Part shown: positions 1 to 10,790 of the stretch, piece by piece
How positions within the stretch are numbered: the first letter of the stretch is position 1
How the letters are laid out: the number at the start of each line of letters is the position of its first letter
Assembly: GCA_017979445.1 (NCBI GenBank)
Contig: CM030710.1
Span: forward strand, 11,952,248 to 12,016,247
Length of the DNA stretch: 64,000 nt
Direction: 5' to 3'
Source of the DNA: Akebia trifoliata
Lineage: Eukaryota; Streptophyta; Magnoliopsida; Ranunculales; Lardizabalaceae
Program-made: the position numbers and the translations under genes
Notes under the pieces: generated by a model
The model's database searches: none
What the model was told of the DNA's origin: nothing
The model's input: only the letters and a program-made list of their open reading frames with translations

Positions 1-372
1 GATGAAAAGGTGAGGTGATGAGATTGGTTGATTGGTTGATGGTGGTTGTTTGATTAGAGAGAAGGGTAGGGGTTAGTTAGTTGATGATGAGGGGGGTATG
101 GGTTGAGGTGATTTTATTGGAGTGTTTTAAGGAAGGTGATGGGTTGTGATGTGGGTGGTTAATGGTATTAGAGAATGATAAAAGGTTAGGGTGTGTAGGG
201 TATAGGTTGTGATGTGTGTGGTTGATGATGTTAGAGAATGGGGATAGGTTAGGTTAGGATAGGGTATGGGTTGAGGTGATTTTGGAGGGAAGTGATGTGG
301 GTTAGATGGATTATATTAGAGAATGATGATGGGGGTAGGTGATTAGATGAGGGAGGTGAATGGGGATGATGA
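1..372. repeat. Cytosine-free tract with degenerate TG-rich repeats
   Basis: The first C on the plus strand is at 373, so 372 consecutive bases contain only A, G and T. The tract holds imperfect repeats: TTAGAGAATG at 168, 231 and 316, and a 22-base block starting GGGTATGGGTTGAGG at 94 and again at 262. In the sense of the LTR that contains it (minus), this is a stretch with no G. It may have grown by slippage and unequal exchange of a low-complexity unit. Confidence 0.85.
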
Positions 373-1187
373 CATGTGTCACTTTTTGATGTTGGGAGGG
401 TGATTGGTTGATGTGGGTTAGGGTTGTGGGTTGGATAATGATTTGGATAATATCTTGTGGGCTTTTAGTGTATTGGGCTTGGTTGTGGGTTATTTTTGTT
501 TGGGTAGGGTTTTTTTTTGGGTTGGATTTTTGAGGGTGGGTTCACTTTAGGGTTTAGATGATATGGGATCATTTTTAGATTGAGGGTAAGGTGAGAAATT
601 AATTTAGGAAAAGGTTGAGGGTTCATAAGCCTTGAATGGGTTTAGGGTGTTTGTGGCTTCGGAGGTGGAACGGTGAAAGTAGATGAAGGGTAGATATCCC
701 AAGTCTCGTATTTTTTAATTTTTTTGATTTTTTGAGATTTTTAAAATCATTGATTTGATAAAAAACGCCACGTGTTGGCAAATTAGGCTTTTTAGGCCTG
801 TTGATGAATTTTATCAATTTTTTTTATGCAAACGTGAAGCGGTGAAGGTTGGGATAGATAGGATGAGTTTGGTCCCTTAGACCATTGGGTGGTCTTAGGG
901 GTCTCGATTCAATCAAAATTGTCATTTTTTAATGTTTTAGGCCTTAGAGGCCCATTGGCCTATTTTGTTGGAAAAATCGGTATTTTGAATGGAGCGAGGT
1001 GGATGGGAGCTTGTCGGGTCCCTTTGGTGGGTCCATTAGACCCTTAGGGGGTCTTAGAGGCCTTGATTTTGACAAAAGTGTCACGTTTCAATGATTCGGA
1101 CTTTCGAGGCCCATTGGCCAAGTTTATTGAAAATTACTGTTTTTGGGCCCTTTCAAGTAAGGGCCTAATCAAATTGGGGTGTCTACA
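1..1187 (-). mobile_element. Partial LTR, family B (Ty3-gypsy type), runs off the left edge
   Basis: On the minus strand an LTR starts at 1187 with TGTAGACACCCC and is preceded by a purine-rich tract, as expected for a 3' LTR. Only its first 1187 bases are in the window, so its other end and target duplication are not visible. After the first 13 bases or so it does not resemble the family A LTRs at 4675, 13184, 19811 and 61296. The plus strand is very poor in C, with none in 1-372. No gene is seen in it; the small open frames are chance products of skewed composition. Confidence 0.6.
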
Positions 1188-1200
1188 CTTTCTTTTGTTC
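1188..1200 (-). promoter_or_regulatory. Polypurine tract of the family B LTR
   Basis: Read on the minus strand the bases just before the LTR are purine-rich (ACAAAAGAAAG) and abut TGTAGACACC. This is the usual position of the plus-strand DNA primer of LTR retrotransposons. Confidence 0.5.
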
Positions 1201-1345
1201 TGAGGTTGATAACCTCTACTTTCTCTATTAAAGGTTGAGCCCGACGTTTATTTTCTTGTTCAAGTAATTTGATTATTTCAGGGTGAGTTTCTTTGTCAGA
1301 AGACTCTCCCTCCGAAGCCAGATTATTAGTTAAATTATTATTGCG

Positions 1346-1717
1346 CTAAAGATAATCAAAAATTTCTTTCATTTCATTAAAAAGAGATGAGGTAACAGGA
1401 CTCATTGCAGACTTAATAGACTCACTTGACTCAACAGGAATAACGGACTTACTAGAAATAACAGACTCAGCAGAAACAACTAATTTACTTGACTCAATAG
1501 AAATAAAGAACTCATCAGGCACGTCAGACTGAACAAAAATACTAGTACTGACTGACCTAGTCTTGACGTGCAATATAAGACTAATTACATAATAATTAGA
1601 GAGGCACCTAACAACGAGTTTGATTACAGACTGAGGATTTGGGATCCCCTTCTCAATTAACAATCCTAGGATACTGTGATCTTCAATGAACAACTGATTA
1701 ATATTGAGAGAGTCCAA
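1346..1717 (-). pseudogene. Unrecognised open frame near the 3' end of M
   Basis: A 123-codon open frame rich in Ser, Val and Ile with repeated 'SES/SVI' runs in its C-terminal half. It lies downstream of the G-patch-like linker, where an Ogre/Tat element would pass into its intron or RT region. I see no RT motif and no other domain. It could be residual linker sequence, part of the element that owns the family B LTR, or chance. Function unknown. Confidence 0.25.
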
Positions 1718-1771
1718 ATTAATTTGCCAGTCTTCAGCTTCCTTAACTTCTGTGCTTGTTTCCTTTTCAGG

Positions 1772-2173
1772 TCATTCCATGCCAAAGAATATCTCAAACC
1801 CCGGTAGACTAATACCTGTGATGTGATCAATGAACGGCTCTGGGAACCCACAATAACGGAAGTCTTCTCCTTCTTTCACGAAATAGCCATTAAGGGTCTT
1901 ACGATAGGGCTTCATTTTAATGAGATCCGTGGTGCGCCTTTGCCTTTTTGCAATTGCTTTGTCCCACTTTGCCTTCCAGTATTGGGCCCAATCTTCCTTA
2001 GTAGGCTTATATCCTAGTCCTAATATATCAATGACTTCTTTAATCACTGGTGCCTCTTTAATACCTTGTTGCTTGCGACCTAGGCCCATACCAGGTAAAA
2101 ATCTCATTTTTTTGAACATATTGGCCATGTAGCAGTTAAGGGTATTCTCGATAGGGAAATATTCTTTCATCAA
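1772..2173 (-). pseudogene. G-patch-like linker between protease and RT of element M
   Basis: The frame contains GMGLGRKQQG followed by a second LGLGYKP block. This glycine-rich pattern (GxGLGxxxQG) is common between protease and reverse transcriptase in Tat/Ogre Ty3-gypsy polyproteins. It follows the protease pseudogene on the same strand, with stops and frame changes between them. Nothing resembling an RT follows, so the pol gene is cut here. Family assignment rests on the motif and the order gag, PR, linker. Confidence 0.6.
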
Positions 2174-2353
2174 GTACTCCCATTGAACTGAGCAGATCTT
2201 CTCAAATTCAAACCCGTTAAGCTCTATCCCCTATTATTCTAGCTGAATCTCGAGTAGTGGCTCATTCTTGGCTTCGGTACTGTTTACAATCCCCATAATT
2301 TCGGCATCTCCATGAAAGGTAATTACTAGTCCATCTTTGATAAATTTAACTTT

Positions 2354-3180
2354 CTAGTGTAGCGTGGATAGTATGGCTTTGATCTGGTGTAACCATGGTC
2401 TCCCTAACAGTAAATTAAAAGAGGATTGTATATTAATAACTTGAAATTCCACAGGAAATTCAGCTATGCCTGTGGATAATCGAAGGTGCAAAATTCTCAG
2501 TACATCTCTTTTGGTATTATCATAGGCCCTAACACTTTGATTAGTGGGCTTGAGATCTTCAACCTTAAACCCGAGACAAGTAGCAGTCTTCAAAGGGCAA
2601 ACATTCAGTGCACTTCCATTATCAATCAAAACCAGAGGTGCCCTCATCCTGTTATAATCAACTGTGATGTGCAACGGCTTAGTGTGGCTTGCTCCCTCTT
2701 TTGGGAGATCTGAGTCTGAGAAGGATAGGATATTTTCTACATAAGTTGCCCCTACTATATTTGCCAGCTGATCTGGAGAAGTATCAAGGGAGACTTGGAC
2801 TGTACTTAGTGCTTTGAGAACGGCTTCTCTATAAGCAGTGGAAGCCATGAGTAAACCCAAACTAAGATATTGACCTCTGATTTCTTCAATTGCTTGATCA
2901 CAGAGTCATCTTCTTTGATATTTTCTTTAATGGGATCTTCTTTTTCTTTTCTTACCAAGATCGCAGGATTATCAACACATAATTCTTGTGGCTTAAAGAC
3001 TCTTCCCCCTCGAGTCATATGTCTAACTTCATCACAGGAGAGGGAAAAAGGCTCATCTTCTTTAGTAAAAAAGTATGGATCTTCATCTGTCAAGGAGACA
3101 AGACTTTCTGGGTTTATTTGAGCTAAAAGATAATTGGTGAATGTAGGGCTACTATAATGAGGTGGGGATAGACAGTACAT
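2354..3180 (-). pseudogene. Retroviral-type aspartic protease of element M (broken)
   Basis: Two overlapping minus-strand frames together give the end of gag and the protease. The upstream frame (2806-3180) has the VRHMTRGGRVFKP box that precedes the protease in Tat/Ogre elements. The downstream frame (2354-2860) has the active-site block LVLIDNGSALNV (Asp-Asn-Gly in place of the usual Asp-Ser/Thr-Gly) and the late signature LLGRPWLHQIKAILSTLH. A frame change near 2855 separates them. The protease would have cut the element's own polyprotein. The frame break, the changed active-site residue and the missing RT make it non-functional. Confidence 0.75.
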
Positions 3181-3332
3181 GTCATCCAGGGTTGGATCAA
3201 ATGGTTAATAATTTGTGGTGAAAACCTCATTAGTCAAAGCTATCCCGGCAAGGGGGTAACTAAGTGGTTTGATTCGGATTGGATAGATGAGAGAGACGGG
3301 ATCGAATGGTAATGGGATGTGGGAAATCCTGT

Positions 3333-4608
3333 TCAGGGTTGGTGGAGGTTGATAGGTGGGTAATGGATTAGTGTGACATTTGGCGATGTTGGGCTAGGGA
3401 TTGTGACTTTTTTGTTGCCAATAAGATTTTGAATGGCATGACAAAGAGTGATACATCGATCAGTGTGATGGCCAGGGTTTTTATGAAACTCACAGAACAA
3501 GTTAGGGTTGTGTTCGACTAGCAAGGGATTTGGTAAAGGTCGAGGTTGAATCTGGGTAAGCAGTCCTTTTTTCAATAGTTTTTACAAAGCTACGATAAGT
3601 TCATCCCTAAATTGGTAAATTGACGCGCAGTTCGGGGTTGACTTGGGTGAGCTTGATTGTTGGTCCGGGCTAATGGTTGAATTGGGGTAACTGAGTTGTT
3701 GGCTATGTAAGCATGGTTTATATTAGGTTTGGGAACATACGGTTTCTTGGACTTGTTATCCGAGGGGTTGGAAAGAACACCAGAGGAAAACGCATCCTCG
3801 AGTTGGCTTCCGGCTTGTAATAGGGATTCAAAAATATGAAGATATTGAGCAGCCAGGTGCTGAGCATATCCTTGTGTAAGGTTTTTCAGGATAATGGCTA
3901 CTTGTTCCTTTTCTGATGGCCTATCCCACATTTGGGCAGCTTTGGCCCCCCAATGACCAATGAAGTCAGTAAAAGTTTCTTCATTTTTCTACTTAGTTGA
4001 CTTCAGATCCCATTTTGAACTCTCAATCTTAGCACTGTACTTATACTGATGCTAGAAAACTTTCGACATTTTTTCCCATGTACCTACTATAGTTGGGTCT
4101 TGAGACATCAACCATCGTAGAGTTGACCCGGATAGAGTTCGTTGAAATAACAATGTCATATGTTCATCATTGAGCCCCATAGTGCGCATGTTAGTAACAT
4201 ACACCGTAAGATGCGTTTTTGCAGACCCTGTCCCACTGAACTTGTCCATTTTAGGCATTACAAACTTCTCTGGCAGATGAATTCTAGGGATATAGTTCAG
4301 GGCTTCAATGCCCGCTACAATTTCATTGATACCCTTTATACTCTTCATAGCTTGACTCCAGTTGAGACATTCTATTGGCTAACATTGGATTCTCATCAAC
4401 ATATTATTCATCTCCGTTGAGTTCAGAAACCTCATGAGTATGTCTCGCTGTATTTTCTTCTATCCTTTCCTTTAGGATCGTCAAGGGGATTGCTCGTTGA
4501 TTCTGAAATCTGTTCTAAGACTTCCACTTTGCCCTTTATACTGTTGATATCATTGGCAAAGGCTGCCAAAATCTTACGGATCTCTGTGAGCTCAGATTCT
4601 AAAACCAT
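3333..4608 (-). pseudogene. gag of element M (Ogre/Tat type, broken)
   Basis: The likely start is the minus-strand ATG at 4608-4606, just inside the site hit by the nested element. The first part encodes a charged coiled-coil-like N-terminus. The frame at 4052-4348 matches the capsid region (LPEKFVMPKMDKFSGTG, then a TLRWLMSQD block). The frame at 3590-3931 is the later capsid and linker. The frame at 3333-3575 carries the zinc knuckle, written CEFHKNPGHHTDRC (C-X2-H-X4-H-X4-C as seen in this clade). Stops and frameshifts separate the pieces, so no intact Gag can be made. The order on the strand agrees with the protease downstream. Confidence 0.75.
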
Positions 4609-4669
4609 CTCTGCTTGTTAACTAGGTACTATTGCTCGTTCTAACCGACTGGACTTACGACTCCAAATA

Positions 4670-4674
4670 GGAGG
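4670..4674. repeat. Target site duplication GGAGG, left copy
   Basis: GGAGG at 4670-4674 directly precedes the 5' LTR and recurs at 14896-14900 directly after the 3' LTR. This fixes both ends of the family A insert. Confidence 0.9.
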
Positions 4675-5457
4675 TGTAGACACCCCATTTTTGCATTCGC
4701 CTAATTAATCAACTCGTCAACCTGATCGCAACGATTCCCACTGATGAATGTTTATTCCAATGCTTTATTTTGTTACCAGATATATTTCAGAAATCCAGAT
4801 GAGGTATCTTGAACTGACAAAACTGTAAAAACCACACTACGCTAGGAAAATATGAACCCAGAAACATAGAAATCATCATCTTGCAGATAAAAAGAAACTT
4901 TACGATAAAAATCACTAAAAAATGACCAAATTATCAAATTACCCCTAATCTTAAAACATCCCTAGAGCCTAAATTATGCTTAGAAAAATCCATTCAAATA
5001 CATAAAACAACAAGTAGAAACCAAATAAATCATTTCGCCATTTTTCACAAAATTTGATAAAATTACAAAAATGTCCCTTATAAAAGTTCATGACCATTTC
5101 ACATAAAATTTTTTATAAATGACACAAATCAATATTCCCATTGAATTTCTTACAAAAAATCAATTCTAAAACATCCTGGAACATCAAAAATCGACTTGAA
5201 ACACAAAAAGTCCTCTCCTAGGGCAAAACGATAATTTTATAATTTTTATAAATAAAAATTTTGAAATTAATAAATAAAATATTAAATAATTAAAGTGAAA
5301 CATTAATAAACTTAATTTAAAATTTTGAACAAAAAAATTGATAAATTAGACTCACAAGCAAAAATGTTGATGGTTGCCAAGATATTTATTCAAGGATCCC
5401 TCCATTTGGGGGTCCAAAGAATTAAAGATATAATAGAGGGGGATTCTCCAAAAAATT

Positions 5458-5560
5458 AAAGTCAATCAAGTAAGACTAAAGTCAAGATATTAAAGTCAAT
5501 CAAGTAAGACTAAAGTCAAAATCTTAAAGTCAATCAAATAAAATCAAAAATCAAAACCTT
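5458..5560 (+). promoter_or_regulatory. Tandem W-box-like array in the 5' LTR
   Basis: About three units of roughly 35 bases, each holding AAAGTCAATCAAG and a second AAAGTCAA. The complement TTGACT fits the W-box core (TTGACY) bound by plant WRKY factors. The array lies about 250 bases upstream of the TATA box. Its role as an enhancer is inferred from position and motif only. Confidence 0.45.
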
Positions 5561-5802
5561 AACAGAGTTCTAATTAAATAATAATTCTATTTAACAATCC
5601 TAATTAAATAATAACTTATTTAATAAAATTCTAACTAAAATATAACTCTACCTAAAACAATTCTAATTAAAATAATAACTCTATTTAATATAATTCTAAC
5701 TAAAATATAACTCTACCTAAAAGAATTCTAATTAAAATATAACTCTAACTAAAAGAATTATAATTAAATATTAATTTTATCTAAGCAAACACTTAAAAAA
5801 TC

Positions 5803-5810
5803 TATAAATA
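5803..5810 (+). promoter_or_regulatory. TATA box of the 5' LTR promoter
   Basis: TATAAATA in the context TCTATAAATAGGGGTCC. The same box occurs at the matching place in all four family A LTRs of the window. Confidence 0.65.
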
Positions 5811-6411
5811 GGGGTCCTTACACCCTATTTTGATATTAAATAATAAACCCTAGAAAAAGTAGGTTAAAAAGCTTCCCTAACCTCCCATAAACCCTAATTT
5901 TGAAGTCCTATCTCCTTACCCAACACTCGTACCTCAACTTTAGCTCAAAAAACACCTAGCAACCCTTCAAAAATATCTCGAAACCCATAAAAAAAGTCTG
6001 AAGAATTCATATCTAAGAAAGAAATACCTCTATCAGGAGATCAAAAATCAAATCTGGTAATAGAACGAAGCGAGGAATACTGTACAAGAAGTTATTCTAT
6101 CAGATCTGAGGGAACAAAACCATTGCGCTCGGAAAAGGTAACTATTTTTTTTTATATTAATTAGGTCTTTTTAGCAATAGTTCTATTTGGGAATTAGTAG
6201 AGACCGGTGTTTGCCGGGCGGGATTGGTGCCTAACACCTTCAAACTCCATAATGTGATCCCCGGACTTAGTTTCTTATTTTTCGTAGATTAGTTTATTTT
6301 ACCTTTTAGAGTCAATGTTCGATTCCTAGACCATAGTAACTAGGTGGCGACTCCCAAACCTTAAAGGTCAAAAGTGGATCCACGCACCCCGCTGATCGAG
6401 GGCGCTTTCAG

Positions 6412-6427
6412 TGGCGACTCTGTTGGG
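6412..6427 (+). promoter_or_regulatory. Primer binding site (tRNA-Arg type)
   Basis: TGGCGACTCTGTTGGG lies one base after the LTR end. Ogre/Tat elements carry TGGCGACTCCACTGGGG here, complementary to the 3' end of a tRNA-Arg. This copy has changes at the CAC positions. The copy in element M (19794-19809, minus) is closer to the standard. Confidence 0.7.
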
Positions 6428-6650
6428 TACTATTGAGAATCAGACTTGAAAATTCCCAAGTATGGGAGCATTGCCAGGATGACCAAGTTTTTTTTATTTA
6501 GTTTAATTTAATTTATTTATTTATTTATTTATTTTTGTGACTTGATTGTGGATGATTTGGGGTATTGTATTTTTGTCAAATTAAGAGTCACTTTTTTATG
6601 ACCCCTAAGTAATGAAAGATTCAAATTGACATATGAAAGGGATAGAATGA

Positions 6651-7590
6651 TGAAGGTTGGGACAGCAATGTTAAAATATTTTTACTGAATATTTTAGTGA
6701 GAATTAAGTCTAGGAACCTATTAATAAAATGTAAATCCCATCGATTAGATTAATTTAGAACCTGAATTCACTCGATTTTGTCATCGGGAGCCTTGGATAT
6801 CATTGATGCAAGTTCAATATGTAAATCTGGAATTGTTGCTGAATGAAGGTTGGGACAACTATGTTAAAACGCTTTTACAGAATATTCTAGTCAGAATAAG
6901 GTTTGGGCAACTTTAATAAAATGTAGATTCCATCGATTAAATTAATTTAGAACCTAAATTCACTTAATTTTGTTATCGGGAGCCTTAGATATCATCGATA
7001 CAAGTTCAATCTGTAAATCTGGAATTATTGCTAAATGAAGGTTGGGACAACAATGTTAAAACGTTTTTATAGAACATTATAGTCAGAATTAGGTCTGGAC
7101 ACCTTTAATAAAATGTAGATCCTATCGAGTAGATTAATTTAGAACCTGAATTCACTTAATTTCGTTATCGGGAGCCTTATATATCATCGATGCAAGTTCA
7201 ATCTCTAAATCTGGAATTGTTGCTGAATGAAGATTGGGACAGTAATGTTAAAACATTTTTACAGAACATTCTAATAAAAATTAAATCTGGAAACCTATTA
7301 ATAAAATGTAGATCTCATCGAGTAGATTAATTTAGAACCTGAATTCACTCAATTTCGTTATCGAGAGCCTTAGATATCATCGATACAAGTTCAATATGTA
7401 AATCTGGAATTGTTGCTGAATAAAAGTTGGGACAGTACTGTTAAAAAGTTTTTATAGAACATTCTAGTCAAAATTAGGTCTGGACACCTTTAATAAAGTA
7501 TAGATCCCATTGAGTAGATTAATTTAGAATCTGAATTCACTCGATTTCATTATCGGGAGTCTTAGATATCATCGATGCAAGTTGAGATTG
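6651..7590 (+). repeat. 193-bp tandem array in the leader
   Basis: Units begin TGAAGGTTGGGACA or close variants at 6651, 6844, 7036, 7228 and 7421, a period of 192-193 bases, giving nearly five copies. Each unit ends with a block like GATATCATCGATGCAAGTTC. Copies differ by scattered substitutions. I do not see this array in the leader of element M. Bases 6430-6650 and 7591-8040 on either side hold no recognisable feature. Confidence 0.9.
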
Positions 7591-8039
7591 TATTTTTCTA
7601 ATTCACAGAAAATCTGAATTTATCTAGTGTTAACACAATTAATGTTCCTGAGAGCGAGTTCATTTGGTACTAGGATCTTTTTCTTTGATTTTTTTTAGGA
7701 TGTGTTTCTAGATTTTTTAAAATTAAAAAAAAAAAGGTTTATCGTTCCTCATCTCAACAATTATCATTTTATCATCAATGTAACATCTATTGGAATCTCG
7801 ATTTATTTTGGATCACCCAAAAGTGATCATTGATTGGACCTTAAAAATTATAAAAATTATACCTATTGCAATGTTTGGGTTTGATCAATTATTTTATGCC
7901 ATGATCATTAATTGATTTGTCATTGATCTTGATCAGATATATAGTTGATGTGCTTATTGATGATCTTGATGATGTTATTAGATTGGTATTTATTTTGACT
8001 AATATTCATATGATATCAAGTGTGATGGAATGATTAGGA

Positions 8040-9060
8040 CCATGGGCCCATTTGTTTGAAAAGGCCCCGGGTACATCCCACCCTGTTTTGTACACATCAC
8101 ATGCACGTTTACGGTTTTACACACTTGCATGTCTCATATAGCCAACGTGGCACTAGTGCGTGGCCCGGTCTCTTCGGAGATGTGACGTCATTCATGAAAA
8201 CTACAACTCCAGTCACGTACCTTAAGGTATATCAAATTGGGGCATCAGTACCGTCTGATCAAGTAACTCTGAAAGGTATATTGATGCACCCAGGCTGGAG
8301 CAACCTGAGCCTTTGACCTATTGTAAGCCGTACAGTCACATGTCCCGTTTGCCAACGTAGTACTAGTACGTGGTCTCGATCCCTTCGTGGGATGCTAAAC
8401 CATTTATGAAAGCTACAACTCTTGACCCATACCCATAGATATATCAAAGATAATCTAAGTACATCAATGACACTTCTTGGTCAAAATCGGTGCCTAAGCG
8501 AGATCTTGCCCCGTTGTACCCTACTGTATGAGGGGGATAGACTACGTCTATTCTAGACGAGAGGTATTTAAGTGGGCCATTGCTCAGCATCGTGTGCCAC
8601 CTCTCAACTGGGGATCAAACTTGATGTTTTTGATTTCAGAGAAGTGAGTTGGAGTTTTAGATTATCACTTATACGGTATATCAAACCAAGTAACCACGTA
8701 CCGTCTGATTGAGTACGCTCGAGAGGTATATAGGTGAACTTGGACAAGGGTGGCCAGATAAAAATGCATTGCATATAGTAAGCTTAGAGTCTAGAAACCT
8801 CCCTTATACGTCACGACTCGAACTTATCGTAGGTGTTCCCAGGTTATTTATTGAATGATGAATGTATGTGAATGATGAGATCAGAATGAATGTGAATAAT
8901 GAGATAAGAATGTATAGTTGTCCTCAAGTTTTTATTTTACCCCATTAAAATGGGTTCACCGACCCAATAAAGAATTCATTTTTGACAATGATTCATAATG
9001 ACCCAGTCCATCTCAATCTAACGATCATGATGGGCCAGGCCATTTAAATCAAAATGAAAA
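8040..9060 (+). ncRNA. Conserved untranslated leader of family A (candidate structured region)
   Basis: The segment is clearly similar, base by base, to the complement of 16540-17570 in element M, with mostly C/T and G/A differences. It has internal duplications: the GCCAACGT...CACTAGTGCGTGG block at about 8138 recurs in changed form at about 8352, and GGTATATCAAA...GTACCGTCTGAT recurs around 8224 and 8678. An open frame at 8056-8316 has a related frame in M, but no start context, domain or conserved end suggests translation. It could hold packaging, dimerisation or initiation signals. That is inference. Confidence 0.4.
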
Positions 9061-9690
9061 TCAAATTTTCAAAAAAGAAAAATATTTTTCCCCAAAGAAA
9101 AAAAAGTATTTTTACAAAAGATCTATTTTTTGCATGGAATTCAAAAAATTACTGAAATATGCTTTTCTAAAGGAAAAAAATTGTTTAAATAAGATATTTG
9201 ATAATTCAATAAGATTATTTTTCCTTTCGAAATGATCATTGCATAAATGAATTGTTTAATGGCTTGGTGCACAAAAATTCAATAAAATCTCAGGGTTCAA
9301 TTAAAATGTTATCAAGGGGGTAATACTGAAATTGATTAAATTCACCTTCAATGAGGTTTAAGGGTTATCATTGTACCTTAGCTCAATCGTCCATCGTCTT
9401 ATAAGTCCGATCAGTTAGAACAAACGTCAATATCAAGTCAACAGTCAGAAATGACCTCAGAATTTCTCAACATCACCCAGTTGTTCCCTAAAAATCATAA
9501 TGCTTCAATCCTTCCGATTGTAAGCAATATCTCAGTCCTCAGTCCTGATCAAACTCGTGTGGGTACTTGGCTTGAGTTTTCATGAGTCATTTGGGTTAGT
9601 TCGAGTCCTTTTCTCTAGCAAGGTCATGTCTTCCTTAGATTAGTCTACTCATTTCCTATTGAGTCAAGTTAGTTCATCGAGTCTATAAAA

Positions 9691-9966
9691 GTGTCTGTTG
9701 TCCCATCTGAAATTGAACAGATAAAGAAAATTTTTGAATACCTCGAACGCATTAACAAATTAACTAATAATTTGATAGATTTCTTTTCTGAACAAGAAGA
9801 TAAGAGTCAGGCTCAACCTTTAATCGAGAAAAGAAAGGTCTTTGCCTCGAAACATAAAATAATTCCTAAAGATATTCAAATAAAAACCATTTTATCCCTA
9901 GAGGAACACGAGGGGATAATGAATTTACTCAGAAATTTCAAAAGACTTGTTCGTGTGATCATATGA
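9691..9966 (+). pseudogene. N-terminal gag remnant of the insert
   Basis: A 91-codon frame whose first part (PSEIEQIKKIFEYLERI) is a charged helical stretch like the start of Ogre/Tat gag and resembles the N-terminus of M's gag. The sequence just upstream (9180-9430) matches M's leader on both sides of the insertion point. The C-terminal half is not recognised. The frame stops at 9966 and is followed by integrase sequence, so a large internal deletion joins gag to integrase. Confidence 0.4.
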
Positions 9967-10088
9967 GAGTATGTTAGGTACAAGCTTGGGTGTTGTTTAA
10001 CACGGAATAAATACTCGTCTATATCGATGGAATTAAAGAAGATGTTATAAAATGTATCAATGCTATCCTCACTACATCTTGAGTTACA

Positions 10089-10790
10089 AATCACATATTA
10101 TCAGTCGATATGGGGGTACCTTTTGAACTGATTTCTGATAATGGATCGTACTTCAAAGCATAAGTCATTACTCTGTGTTTAAAGTTGAAGATCCGGTATC
10201 ACAAATCATCCCCCTACCGTCTTCAGATCAATGAAACGGTTGAAGTAGTTAGTAAGAGTCTCAAGACTATCATCAGAAAAATGTGTCAATCGTACCAAGA
10301 TTGGTCAGAAAAGCTACCATTCACACTATAGAGGTGTCGTACTTCAAATACAGTCTTCCACTAAAACTATTCCCTACTTTCTAGTATATGATATGGAAGC
10401 AGTTTTACCAGTTGAAATGGAAATCTCGTATCTCAAGGTCTTGTTGGAAAGTCAATTACTAAAAACAGACTAAATTCGTCAAGGGTACGAAGAACTAAAC
10501 TTGATTGAAGAAAAATAACTTAAAGTTATGTACCACGTGCAGGCTTATTAGAGAAGAGTCACCCATGCATTTGACAAAAAGATCAAGGTCCGTCACTTAT
10601 AAGTCGGGGATTTCGTACTCAAAGACACCCCATCTTTGACCCTAGAGGAAAGTTCAAACCAAATTAGGGTAGTCCGTTCATCATCAAAGAAATATTACTA
10701 GGAAAAGTTGTCAGGCTTCAAAATCATGATGGAATCGAATTACCAGAACCAACCAACCTTGACCAAATCAAATAGTACTACATTTAAGGA
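10089..10790 (+). pseudogene. Integrase, distal part, of the insert (broken)
   Basis: Reading frames on the plus strand give VPFELISDNGSYF, with one catalytic Asp at 10137-10139, then HKSSPYRLQ and a Val-Glu whose Glu codon at 10242-10244 is 35 residues further on. Further blocks match the C-terminal part of Ty3-gypsy integrase (WSEKLPFTL, YGMEAVLPVE-like, then the GDFVLK-type box near 10600, ending EPTNLDQIK). Several stops and frame shifts interrupt it. The zinc-binding N-terminus and first catalytic Asp are not found. It would have inserted element DNA into the chromosome. Confidence 0.75.

Larger units (their letters stand above)
4675..6410 (+). repeat. 5' LTR of the family A insert
   Basis: Begins TGTAGACACCCCATTTTTGC, ends GGCGCTTTCA (TG...CA), 1736 bases. 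It is followed after one base by the primer site. It contains a TATA box at 5803, an array of AGTCAA boxes at 5458-5560 and AT-rich irregular repeats of AATTCTAATTAAA at about 5560-5770. Confidence 0.9.

Noticed and set aside
1823..2132. Plus-strand frames over the gag-protease region
   Set aside because: Antisense shadows of the recognised minus-strand pseudogenes.
6310..6345. B-box-like GTTCGATTCC in the family A LTR, as a possible tRNA gene
   Set aside because: No A box at the right distance and no cloverleaf; it recurs in every LTR copy near the U5 end.
8056..8316. 86-codon frame with a related frame in element M (17317-17544)
   Set aside because: The peptide similarity follows from nucleotide similarity; differences are not biased to silent sites as far as I can see, and the ends differ. 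Kept as conserved leader, not as a gene.
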